Positions 57,099-64,000 of a DNA stretch of 64,000 nucleotides are shown here, piece by piece. How positions within the stretch are numbered: the stretch's first letter is position 1; each line of letters opens with the position of its first letter. The stretch is from Halarcobacter sp. (GTDB lineage Bacteria; Campylobacterota; Campylobacteria; Campylobacterales; Arcobacteraceae), in assembly GCF_963675975.1 (NCBI RefSeq), contig NZ_OY780939.1, positions 3,038,001 through 3,102,000 on the forward strand, read 5' to 3'. The notes under the pieces were generated by a model. It ran no database searches and was not told the origin of the DNA. It saw only the letters and a program-made list of their open reading frames with translations. The translations under genes and the position numbers were made by a program.

Positions 57099-58208
57099 TT
57101 ATTTTATTTTTACAAACTTATTATCTTTTACAATTGTTAAATTTTGTTTTCTATGAATATCTCCAAATTCATCAAAAGTAATAAATCCTTGCAAACTTTT
57201 AAACTCTTTTATTTCTAATAAATTCTTTTTAAAATTTTCTAAATTATCATCTTTTTTTAATATTTCAATAATAACCTTCCCCGCTTCATAACCTTGAGCT
57301 GAAAAAATTGTTGGTTCTGTTTTAAACTTTTGTTTATAATCATTCACAAACTTTAAGTAACTTGGATCTTTAGAGTTTTCATCAAAAGAATCTAAAAAAA
57401 TTGTACCATTAACAGCTTTTCCACCATCTTCCAAAAATTCAGAACCTTTTGCCCATCCTGAGACAAAAATAGTTTTATTTATATCTTTTATCTTTAAATA
57501 TTGTATCAATCTAGAAGAATCTAAAGAATTACCAATTATAAATAAGCCATCAATTGAATTATTTGATTTAATCTCATCTGCAATCAGACTGAAGTCTTTA
57601 TTTATTTTTAATTTTTTTAAAAAAGGTTTACCACCTTTTGATAAAAATGACTTTTCAAAATTATTCATATAATTATTAACATAATTACTGTTTTTCTCAT
57701 CATAAATAGCATACATATTTAAAACATTGTTTTCTAAAAAGTAATTTGATAATTCATTAAACTTCTCTTTTGTTAAGGCACCTTGAACTCTAAAGAAATT
57801 ATCATCTTTTTTTGAAAATTCACCACTACTAGCGGTTGGAGAAAATAAAAATATATTGCTGTTTTTTGGTATTTCTAATAAAGAGATTTTTGTCATTGAA
57901 CTTGTTGTATTTCCAACAATTAAATTAATTTTTTTATCAATAAAAGAGTTAATTATATCTTTTGCAACTTTTTCATCTTGCATATCATCTTTAATATCTA
58001 CTCTAATTTTTTTACCATTAACTGTATATTCAATATCTTCAAATGCTAAAATAAGCCCATTTAAAGTTGAATGACCTAAATTTGAATATTTTCCACTTAA
58101 ACCACCCACAAAGCCTATCTCAATAGTTTGGTCTTTTTTAAAAAAATATATCAATGAAAGAATAAATGTGATAATAATCACAATAATAACAAAAATCTTT
58201 CTACTCAT
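57099..58208 (-). CDS. LivK-type (type I) periplasmic binding protein, membrane-anchored
   Basis: 369 residues. An N-terminal hydrophobic helix (about 4-23) without lipobox is followed by the type I binding fold (IEIGFVGGLSGKYSNLGHSTLNGLILAFEDIE, VNGKKIRVDIKDDMQDEKVAKDIINSFIDKKINLIVGNTTSS, FVNDYKQKFKTEPTIFSAQGYEAGKVI). The family usually feeds branched-chain amino acid or amide transporters, but no ABC transporter genes are nearby. It lies just before a sensor kinase, so it probably serves as the kinase's ligand receptor. Ligand unknown. Confidence 0.85.
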   Translation of the reverse strand: MSRKIFVIIVIIITFILSLIYFFKKDQTIEIGFVGGLSGKYSNLGHSTLNGLILAFEDIEYTVNGKKIRVDIKDDMQDEKVAKDIINSFIDKKINLIVGNTTSSMTKISLLEIPKNSNIFLFSPTASSGEFSKKDDNFFRVQGALTKEKFNELSNYFLENNVLNMYAIYDEKNSNYVNNYMNNFEKSFLSKGGKPFLKKLKINKDFSLIADEIKSNNSIDGLFIIGNSLDSSRLIQYLKIKDINKTIFVSGWAKGSEFLEDGGKAVNGTIFLDSFDENSKDPSYLKFVNDYKQKFKTEPTIFSAQGYEAGKVIIEILKKDDNLENFKKNLLEIKEFKSLQGFITFDEFGDIHRKQNLTIVKDNKFVKIK

Positions 58209-58248
58209 TTCTTCTCCAGCATAAAACTTTATTATACAATTAATAAGC

Positions 58249-58254
58249 TATAAT
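58249..58254 (+). promoter_or_regulatory. -10 element for rnhB
   Basis: TATAAT on the plus strand, about 52 bases before the rnhB ATG. No clear -35 hexamer; the region is A/T-rich. Confidence 0.4.
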
Positions 58255-58306
58255 TTTACTACTATAATAAAATAATAAACTTTTTTGATAATAAATAGGA
58301 ATAGAT

Positions 58307-58873
58307 ATGTTATGTGGAATTGATGAAGCAGGTCGTGGACCACTAGCTGGCCCTTTAGTTGTTGCAGGTGTAGTAATTATAAATAAAATTGATGAATTAG
58401 ATGATTCAAAAAAGCTTACTGAAAAAAAAAGAGAAGAATTATATCCAAAAATAATTGAAAATACAAAATATCATATTGTATTTAAAAGTGCGAAAGAGAT
58501 TGATGAAAAAGGGATTAGTAGCTGTTTAAAAAGTTCTATCCAAGAGATAATGGAAAACCTTGAAGCAGTTGAATATCTAATGGATGGCAATACTTCTTTT
58601 GGAATTTCAAATTTAGCTCATAAAATAAAGGCCGATGCAACAATAAAAGAAGTAAGTGCAGCTTCAATATTGGCAAAAGTTAGTAGAGATAGATATATGT
58701 ATGAAATTGCACCGCAATTTAAAGATTATGACTTTGATAAACATAAAGGATATGGAACTAAAGCCCATATTGAAAAAATTAAACAATATGGGCGTTCTAG
58801 TGAACATAGAAAAACTTTTAAATTAAAAGCTTTAGGGGAAGAAAATATTGGGGTACAAAAAAGTTTATTTTAA
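58307..58873 (+). CDS. rnhB: Ribonuclease HII
   Basis: Removes single misincorporated ribonucleotides and RNA primers. 188 residues with LCGIDEAGRGPLAGPLVVAGV (catalytic Asp-Glu), IEYLMDGN-type VEYLMDGN, and ADATIKEVSAASILAKVSRDRYM with HKGYGTKAHIEKI. It is full length. It converges on the thiamine-binding-family gene with no gap. Confidence 0.96.
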   Translation: MLCGIDEAGRGPLAGPLVVAGVVIINKIDELDDSKKLTEKKREELYPKIIENTKYHIVFKSAKEIDEKGISSCLKSSIQEIMENLEAVEYLMDGNTSFGISNLAHKIKADATIKEVSAASILAKVSRDRYMYEIAPQFKDYDFDKHKGYGTKAHIEKIKQYGRSSEHRKTFKLKALGEENIGVQKSLF

Positions 58874-59188
58874 CTATTTTGATACTTCTCCTATCTTATT
58901 CTCAATAGATTCCACTTTTCCTTTTAATCTATTTTTATGACCTTTTCTAATATCAAATGTAATTGGAGCATATACTCTATTGCAATCTAATTTATCTAAA
59001 GTATCATAACACTTTTGAATTATATTTAAAGCATCTGATAATTTTTCAGTTTCTATAATAGTTGCCATAGGTGTTAATTGATAAGGAAATCCCGATTCTC
59101 TAATAACTTTTATAACTTCTGCAACATATTCACTTTTGCTTTCACCATGATCTGTAGGGAACATTGCCATTTGTAATAATACACTCAT
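58874..59188 (-). CDS. MTH1187/YkoF-like (DUF77) thiamine-binding family protein
   Basis: 104 residues of the ferredoxin-like MTH1187/DUF77 family (LLQMAMFPTDHGESKSEYVAEVIKVIRESGFPYQLTPMATIIE, NIIQKCYDTL, CNRVYAPITFDIRKG). Related proteins bind thiamine or its pyrimidine moiety, but no thiamine genes are nearby, so the ligand is uncertain. AGGA precedes the start at a slightly long distance. Confidence 0.8.
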   Translation of the reverse strand: MSVLLQMAMFPTDHGESKSEYVAEVIKVIRESGFPYQLTPMATIIETEKLSDALNIIQKCYDTLDKLDCNRVYAPITFDIRKGHKNRLKGKVESIENKIGEVSK

Positions 59189-59369
59189 AAATTTTCCTAA
59201 TATTTTTTATTTACAATTTTAAAAATTTTATCTAAAAAAATATGAATATATATAAAAGCTAAATTACTATATTTAAGAAGAGTTTTTAAAAAATATAATA
59301 AAATACATAATAAAATATATTTTCTACATTTAAACACAAGAAAATATTAAAATGCTTACAAAAAGGGAT

Positions 59370-60332
59370 AAAATGTCTACTGAAGGAGACTACTTTATCA
59401 ACAAATACTATTTGATAGACAAAGTAATAATAAATAAAAATGAAAAATTTGATTTTGATATTTATGCTAAAAATACAATTGAAGAGCGAGTATCTTTAGT
59501 TTTATGCAAAAATTACAAAATATTGAAAAATCGTGTAGATGAGCTTATTGCATATAGATATTTATATGTTCATGAAAGTGAAAAAAAATTTTATGATAAA
59601 TATTTTAATGGTTTTATGAACCAAAAAGTTATACCAAATGATATGGATAAGTTTTATGAAGAAGTTGGCTTAACAATTGACAAAATGTTTAAAGACCCAG
59701 AATCTTTAGCTAATTATAGTGAAGTAAAAAATATTGTTACTAATATGGTTAAAATTATTTTAGATAAAAAATTTATGATTAATTCTTTTATTTCAATACT
59801 TGCATCAAATTATTATACCCATACACATTCATTAAATGTTAGTGTATATGCCATCTGTTTAGGAAAACATCTAGGTTTAAAAGAAAATGATATTCAAGAT
59901 TTAGGAATATCTGCATTATTACATGATCTAGGCAAAAGCAAAATCAAAGTGAGTATTTTAAATAAAGTTGGAACTTTAACAGAATATGAATTTAATGAGA
60001 TGAAAAAACATCCACTTTTAGGATGGTTATTAGCAAAAAGACTGGGTATTACAAATAGAAATATTTTAGCAGGAATTAGAAATCATCATGAAAAAATGGA
60101 TGGAACAGGATATCCAGACAGACAAAAAGATGAAGATATTCATCTCTTTGCAAAAATAATAGGAATTTGTGATGTCTTTGATGCATTAACTACGAAAAGA
60201 GTTTATAAAGATGCAGTAAGTACATTTGAAACTTTAATTATGATGAAAAAAGAGATGTCTCAACATCTTGATCCTAGAATAGTGGATGATTTTATTAAAA
60301 TATTTAAAGAAGAAAAAAGAAGAACAGCATAA
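59370..60332 (+). CDS. HD-GYP domain protein (putative c-di-GMP phosphodiesterase)
   Basis: About 320 residues. The N-terminal 130 residues are not recognised. The HD-GYP domain (about 145-305) has the metal ligands HTHSLNVSVYAI, LLHDLGKSKI and the family block RNHHEKMDGTGYPD, then IGICDVFDALTTKRVYK. Intact HD-GYP domains degrade c-di-GMP. The start at 59370 is chosen for AAGGG seven bases before it; an ATG six codons upstream (59352) lacks one. There is no receiver domain, so input comes through the unknown N-terminal part. Confidence 0.88.
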   Translation, partial: KMSTEGDYFINKYYLIDKVIINKNEKFDFDIYAKNTIEERVSLVLCKNYKILKNRVDELIAYRYLYVHESEKKFYDKYFNGFMNQKVIPNDMDKFYEEVGLTIDKMFKDPESLANYSEVKNIVTNMVKIILDKKFMINSFISILASNYYTHTHSLNVSVYAICLGKHLGLKENDIQDLGISALLHDLGKSKIKVSILNKVGTLTEYEFNEMKKHPLLGWLLAKRLGITNRNILAGIRNHHEKMDGTGYPDRQKDEDIHLFAKIIGICDVFDALTTKRVYKDAVSTFETLIMMKKEMSQHLDPRIVDDFIKIFKEEKRRTA

Positions 60333-60462
60333 AAATATTAAATTATATTTTATAAAAAAGAAAATAAGTTAAAATAGATAAGTTCTATATTTAATATATT
60401 TATTTCAAGTCATATTCATAATTTTTTTGATATTATCAAATTAAATAATTAAAAGGAGCAGT

Positions 60463-60804
60463 ATGCATTTAGAAGTTTCACCTGAAGTTTTACTTTCACA
60501 ACTAGGTTATACAAAAAGTGAATCATCATTAAAACAAGCGGAAACAATGATTAAACAAACTAAGGATTTTGAAAAATTTTCAAAACATGTAATTAGTTTA
60601 AATGACAATTTAAAAAAGATGAACGCGTATGTTGGATTATCTAACTCATCAGAATATTTAAAAATCAAATGTGATGAGAATGATGCAGATGAAATTTTAG
60701 AAGAATTCCACAATGAAGTAAAGCATTGGGCGGAAAAATATAATGTAAATGTACAAAAACTTGATAAAAAAGAAGTTTATTATATCTTAGGAACAAAAGA
60801 ATAA
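60463..60804 (+). CDS. Conserved-looking hypothetical protein, 113 residues
   Basis: A well-formed gene with an AAAAGGAG ribosome binding site six bases before the ATG. The product is soluble, mixed alpha/beta and acidic (HLEVSPEVLLSQLGYTKSES, DNLKKMNAYVGLSNSSEYL, YYILGTKE), with no recognised domain, signal peptide or cysteine. A perfect hairpin follows its stop. Function unknown. Confidence 0.75.
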   Translation: MHLEVSPEVLLSQLGYTKSESSLKQAETMIKQTKDFEKFSKHVISLNDNLKKMNAYVGLSNSSEYLKIKCDENDADEILEEFHNEVKHWAEKYNVNVQKLDKKEVYYILGTKE

Positions 60805-60826
60805 GTTACGTTTTAGTAACTTATTC
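60799..60826. terminator. Hairpin after the 113-residue hypothetical gene
   Basis: GAATAAGTTAC (60799-60809) and GTAACTTATTC (60816-60826) form a perfect 11-bp stem with a six-base loop between convergent genes. T-rich sequence follows without a clean T-run. Confidence 0.6.
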
Positions 60827-60846
60827 AAACTACTTTAAACTTTTTC

Positions 60847-61701
60847 TTAAAAAATCTTTCTATAAGTGTGACAATAAGGCACTTTTCCAGTTTTCTTATA
60901 ATAATCTTGATGATACTCTTCAGCTTCATAAAATTTAACAACTTCATATAAAGATGTTGCAACTTTATAACCTTTCTCTTCTAATTGATCAACTAATTCA
61001 AGTGCAGCTCGCTTTTGTTTCTCATCTAAATAAAATATTGCAGATAGATATTGGTTTCCAATATCTGGACCTTGTCCATTTGTTTGAGTAAAATCATGTA
61101 TTTCAAAAAAATGTTGTGCTAACTCTTTAAATGAAACTACACATTCATCAAATTCAATTCTAACAGCTTCTAAATGTCCAGTCATACCAGTGCACACAGC
61201 TTGATAAGTTGGGTTATCAAAATGTCCACCCATATATCCAGAAACAGCAGAGTGAACACCTCTAAAATTTTCAAAATGATGCTCTACACCCCAAAAACAT
61301 CCTGCTGCAAAATATGCAAAAGCGTGCTCCTCACAACATTTTTCTTTATCTTCAAATTTTAAAGATATAGAGTTTACACAATGTCTTGTATTTTTAGGAG
61401 TAAAACCTTCACCTTCAAAAACATGACCTAAATGTGCTCCACAATTTGCACATACAATTTCTACTCTTCTTCCATCTTTATCAGGAACTCTTTTTACTGA
61501 ACCTTTAATTTCATCATCAAAACTAGGCCAGCCACATCCAGAGCTAAACTTATCTTCTGATACATATAACGCAGAGTTACATTTCTTACAAAGATAAGTT
61601 CCTTCTTCATAAAAATCATTATATTTTCCAGAGAAAGGTCTTTCAGTACCTTTATTATCTATAACGTAAGATTCTTCAGGAGATAATTCATTATATTTCA
61701 T
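60847..61701 (-). CDS. msrBA: Methionine sulfoxide reductase MsrB-MsrA fusion
   Basis: 284 residues joining MsrB (1 to about 120) and MsrA (about 128-284). MsrB has four zinc cysteines (CKKCNS, CANCG) and the catalytic Cys in RHCVNSISLKF. MsrA has the catalytic Cys in YFAAGCFWGVEHHF and SGYMGG. Together they repair both epimers of methionine sulfoxide. The order B-A is less common than A-B. The start at 61701 has GAGG five bases upstream; a frame extension to 61740 lacks one. No signal peptide, so cytoplasmic. Confidence 0.96.
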   Translation of the reverse strand: MKYNELSPEESYVIDNKGTERPFSGKYNDFYEEGTYLCKKCNSALYVSEDKFSSGCGWPSFDDEIKGSVKRVPDKDGRRVEIVCANCGAHLGHVFEGEGFTPKNTRHCVNSISLKFEDKEKCCEEHAFAYFAAGCFWGVEHHFENFRGVHSAVSGYMGGHFDNPTYQAVCTGMTGHLEAVRIEFDECVVSFKELAQHFFEIHDFTQTNGQGPDIGNQYLSAIFYLDEKQKRAALELVDQLEEKGYKVATSLYEVVKFYEAEEYHQDYYKKTGKVPYCHTYRKIF

Positions 61702-61803
61702 ATTTTCCTCAAAATTGTTTATTTTTGCAAATTCTATCAAAACAAAACAAGTTAAGAATTAATTTAATATATAATTTTTTGTTTTAATTGTTTTTAAAAC
61801 TTT

Positions 61804-62418
61804 CTAAATAGCTTTAAAAGTTTGTTCTACAATCACTTCATCTTCATAAAGAATTTTTCCTACAAATATATCTCCAACTTTATATTCACCAACACCGCTA
61901 GGAGTACCACTCATCAAGATATCTCCATCTTCGAAAGTTAAAAAGCTATTTGCCTCTTTTATAATCTCATCTGGTTTATTAATCATCAAAGAGTAATCCC
62001 CTTTTTGTTTTAACTGAGAGTTTATATATAACTCAATTGATAGTTTTGTAATATCTTTATTAAAAGGTATAAATTTTGAAAAAACTGCTGAGTTATCAAA
62101 AGCTTTTGCTCTTTCCCAAGGTAAACCTTTCTTTTTAAGTTTTGATTGTATATCTCTTAAAGTCAAATCTAAACCAAATCCCACAGCACTTATTTTGTTT
62201 TCTTCAATCATAAAAGATATCTCTGCTTCATAATGACAGCTTTCATGACCTTTTGGAAATATAAGATTATTAGAAACTGAAGAATTAGGCTTTATAAAAA
62301 AAACCATTTCATCTGGAGTTTCATTGTTTAATTCTTTTATGTGTTCAGTGTAGTTTCTCCCTATACAAACTACTTTTGAAGGATATATGTGTTTATTGTC
62401 TATTGTTATGTATTGCAT
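61804..62418 (-). CDS. Fumarylacetoacetate hydrolase family protein (YcgM-like)
   Basis: 204 residues with the FAH fold: KVVCIGRNYTEHIKELN, FFIKPNSSVSNN, the metal-binding ESCHYEAEISFMIEE, and DGDILMSGTPSGVG. Family members are acylpyruvases, decarboxylases or hydratases acting on beta-diketo acids. The exact substrate cannot be read from the sequence. The gene is single, without pathway neighbours. Confidence 0.88.
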   Translation of the reverse strand: MQYITIDNKHIYPSKVVCIGRNYTEHIKELNNETPDEMVFFIKPNSSVSNNLIFPKGHESCHYEAEISFMIEENKISAVGFGLDLTLRDIQSKLKKKGLPWERAKAFDNSAVFSKFIPFNKDITKLSIELYINSQLKQKGDYSLMINKPDEIIKEANSFLTFEDGDILMSGTPSGVGEYKVGDIFVGKILYEDEVIVEQTFKAI

Positions 62419-62480
62419 AAAAACCCTTTGTTCCTAAATTTTTAAAGTATTATAACCAAAGGATTTTAAAAGATATATAG

Positions 62481-63134
62481 TTAGATTTTTTTTAATAAAT
62501 CATTTATTATAACAGCTGTTAATCCCCAAATTATATCACCTTCATAATCATATACCCATACTTTATGCTTTCTATGTCCCCAAGGTTTATGATAAGCTTC
62601 AGGAAGACCTAACTCTTCAACTGGAAAATGGATAACTTTTTCTCCATTTTCATCAAAAGTATAGGGATGAACCTCATATTTTAGAGTGTATTCAACTGCT
62701 GGATTTTCTTTAAAAAATTTAATTGGTATCAGAAGTGTTTTTTCAACTTCATTTTTATCAATTTTCATTTTCTTTAAAGCTTTTTTCTTAACTCTTGCAA
62801 CAAAAGGTTCAACAACAGCTCCTATTGGTGCAACATATGTATCTAATTGACCAAATATTTTTATATCTTTTTTTTCAATACCTAATTCCTCTTTGATCTC
62901 TCTAAGAGCTGTATGTTTAAATGATTTGTCAATCTCTTCATATCCACCACCAGGAAAACATATATCTCCCCCTTGTCTTATATGTTTTGCTCTTTTTTGA
63001 AATAAAATATAATACTCTTTATCTATTTTAATAATAGGTATTATAACTGCTGAATTAAAATATTTATCCCTTGCCATAACACTAGGATTTTTAGGTAAAT
63101 TATTAATTAATTTTTTAAACTCTTTTTTCTTCAT
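62481..63134 (-). CDS. NUDIX hydrolase, probable coenzyme A pyrophosphatase
   Basis: 217 residues. The CoA-type signature FQKRAKHIRQGGDICFPGGG is followed by the Nudix helix TALREIKEELGI with the metal-binding glutamates. This is the NudL/PCD1 pattern, which cleaves CoA and its derivatives. The C-terminal part (about 140-217, FPVEELGLPEAYHKPWGHRKHKVWVYDYEGDIIWGLTA) also fits. It lies eight bases upstream of the next minus-strand kinase stop, i.e. just after that gene. Confidence 0.88.
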   Translation of the reverse strand: MKKKEFKKLINNLPKNPSVMARDKYFNSAVIIPIIKIDKEYYILFQKRAKHIRQGGDICFPGGGYEEIDKSFKHTALREIKEELGIEKKDIKIFGQLDTYVAPIGAVVEPFVARVKKKALKKMKIDKNEVEKTLLIPIKFFKENPAVEYTLKYEVHPYTFDENGEKVIHFPVEELGLPEAYHKPWGHRKHKVWVYDYEGDIIWGLTAVIINDLLKKI

Positions 63135-63142
63135 TTCTAACT

Positions 63143-64000
63143 CTATTTTTTTAACTTAATTAAAAAAGATGCACCTTTATGTAATTTATCTTTATATGTA
63201 TATTCTTTATTATGAACTTCTATTGAACCATGCATATGCTTATCAATAATTTGTTTACACATATATAAACCGATACCTGTTCCTTGATATTGATGTTTTG
63301 TAGTAAAATATGGTTCAAAAATTTTATCAATAATCTCTTCATCTATACCACCAGCACTATCTTTTATCTCAATAACAACCTCATCTTTTTTACTTTTAAC
63401 ATCTATAAAAATATACATTTCTGAACAATTTTCTTCTTTGAATGCATCTTTTGAATTATTTACTATATTAATAATTATTTGAATAAATTCACCTTGGAAA
63501 CTATTCAAACTAACATCATCAATATTCTTTATAACTTCAATTTTTTTATTGTTTATATTGTAATTAAAGATATTAAGTGTTTTATCTATTGCGTCTTCTA
63601 TTTTAAATATTTGTTTTTGTTTATTTGGTTTGAAAAAATGCATAAAATCATCTATCGTTGTTGACAAATGATTTGTAGTATCAATAATTTTAACTAAAGT
63701 TTCATCTAATAATTTCTCATCAATTTTTCCTTCAATCTCTTTTTTAACTTTTAGTCCACTAGCTCCAGTTGAGATTACAGATAATGGTTGTCTCCATTGA
63801 TGGGCAATATTTTGTATCATCTCACCCATTGCTGCAAACTTTGATTGTTTTGTTAAAAGAGTATCTTTTTTAAGGTTTTCATTTACCTCTTTTTTTACTC
63901 TTTCTTCTAGTTCAAGATTTATTTGCTGTAACTCTTTTGTTTTTTCATCAACTTTATCTTGTAATGTGTTATTCATCTTTCTTAGAAGTATTTGTTTATA
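63143..64000 (-). CDS. Sensor histidine kinase, C-terminal part (gene runs off the window)
   Basis: The frame stays open to the right window edge, so the sensor part is missing. The visible 285 residues hold a coiled coil (about 1-45), the HisKA domain with AAMGEMIQNIAHQWRQPLSVI, the N-box (IIINIVNNSKDAF) and the HATPase G-boxes (DSAGGIDEEIIDKIFEPYFTTKHQYQGTGIGLYM). The kinase core closely resembles that of the kinase at 54925-57087. No regulator is adjacent. Confidence 0.9.
   Translation of the reverse strand, partial: YKQILLRKMNNTLQDKVDEKTKELQQINLELEERVKKEVNENLKKDTLLTKQSKFAAMGEMIQNIAHQWRQPLSVISTGASGLKVKKEIEGKIDEKLLDETLVKIIDTTNHLSTTIDDFMHFFKPNKQKQIFKIEDAIDKTLNIFNYNINNKKIEVIKNIDDVSLNSFQGEFIQIIINIVNNSKDAFKEENCSEMYIFIDVKSKKDEVVIEIKDSAGGIDEEIIDKIFEPYFTTKHQYQGTGIGLYMCKQIIDKHMHGSIEVHNKEYTYKDKLHKGASFLIKLKK

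Overview
The window is AT-rich chromosomal DNA from a campylobacterotal (epsilonproteobacterial) organism, most likely Arcobacter in the broad sense. The signs are the gene order birA-parA-parB-atpF'-atpF-atpHAGDC-tolQRAB, two ATPase b-type subunits, a NapL/NapD nitrate reductase cluster end, and the sequences of the housekeeping proteins. No phage, IS element or CRISPR array is visible; the window is mainly core genome with a few accessory insertions.

Layout. 1-1442 (+): the end of a periplasmic nitrate reductase cluster (napL, napD) and a PAS sensor protein. 1446-7658 (-): tRNA-Thr, then one complete rRNA operon (promoter, 16S, tRNA-Ile, tRNA-Ala, 23S, 5S, terminator) with its RNase III processing stems. 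7841-36619 (-): a long, almost wholly minus-strand block. In transcription order it reads dnaG-ridA, rplU-rpmA, obgE-proB-fmt, birA-parA-parB, the F1Fo ATP synthase, tolQ-tolR-tolA-tolB, an eight-gene insertion, then pal-cpoB-slyD and fabD-mtnN. 36736-41759 (+): lapB-like, rnhA, rnc, aroC, a YnfA-type membrane protein, and a dmeRF-type cobalt/nickel efflux pair. 41802-47537: a divergent pair of a NifX-like protein and a DUF134 regulator separated by a highly structured intergenic region, htpX, two sixA phosphatases, a BaiN-like flavoprotein and an EF-hand-like protein. 47552-54923 (-): mnmE, jag/khpB, yidC, yidD, rnpA, rpmH, then clpB. 54925-64000: a sensor kinase with its own solute-binding protein, rnhB, an HD-GYP protein, a fused methionine sulfoxide reductase, an FAH-family enzyme, a NUDIX hydrolase and the end of another sensor kinase.

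The most interesting segment is 11786-19571. In relatives such as Campylobacter jejuni (order from memory) tolB is directly followed by pal. Here eight genes lie between them: DUF523-DUF1722, a photolyase, a CrtI-like flavoprotein, a LytS-like kinase, a LytTR regulator, a TIGR01777-type epimerase, an SRPBCC protein and ferrochelatase. Several of these families recur in light-induced clusters of other bacteria that use the B12 photoreceptor regulator LitR. Here a membrane kinase and a LytTR regulator sit in that place. I read it as a candidate photo-oxidative damage island.

Other points of note: rnpA has no ATG/GTG/TTG start and probably begins with ATT; clpB carries a CIRCE-like HrcA operator; dmeR is preceded by a DmeR-box-like operator; dnaG appears to be leaderless; and pseudoknot-capable RNA elements precede the ynfA-like gene and lie in the NifX/DUF134 intergenic region.
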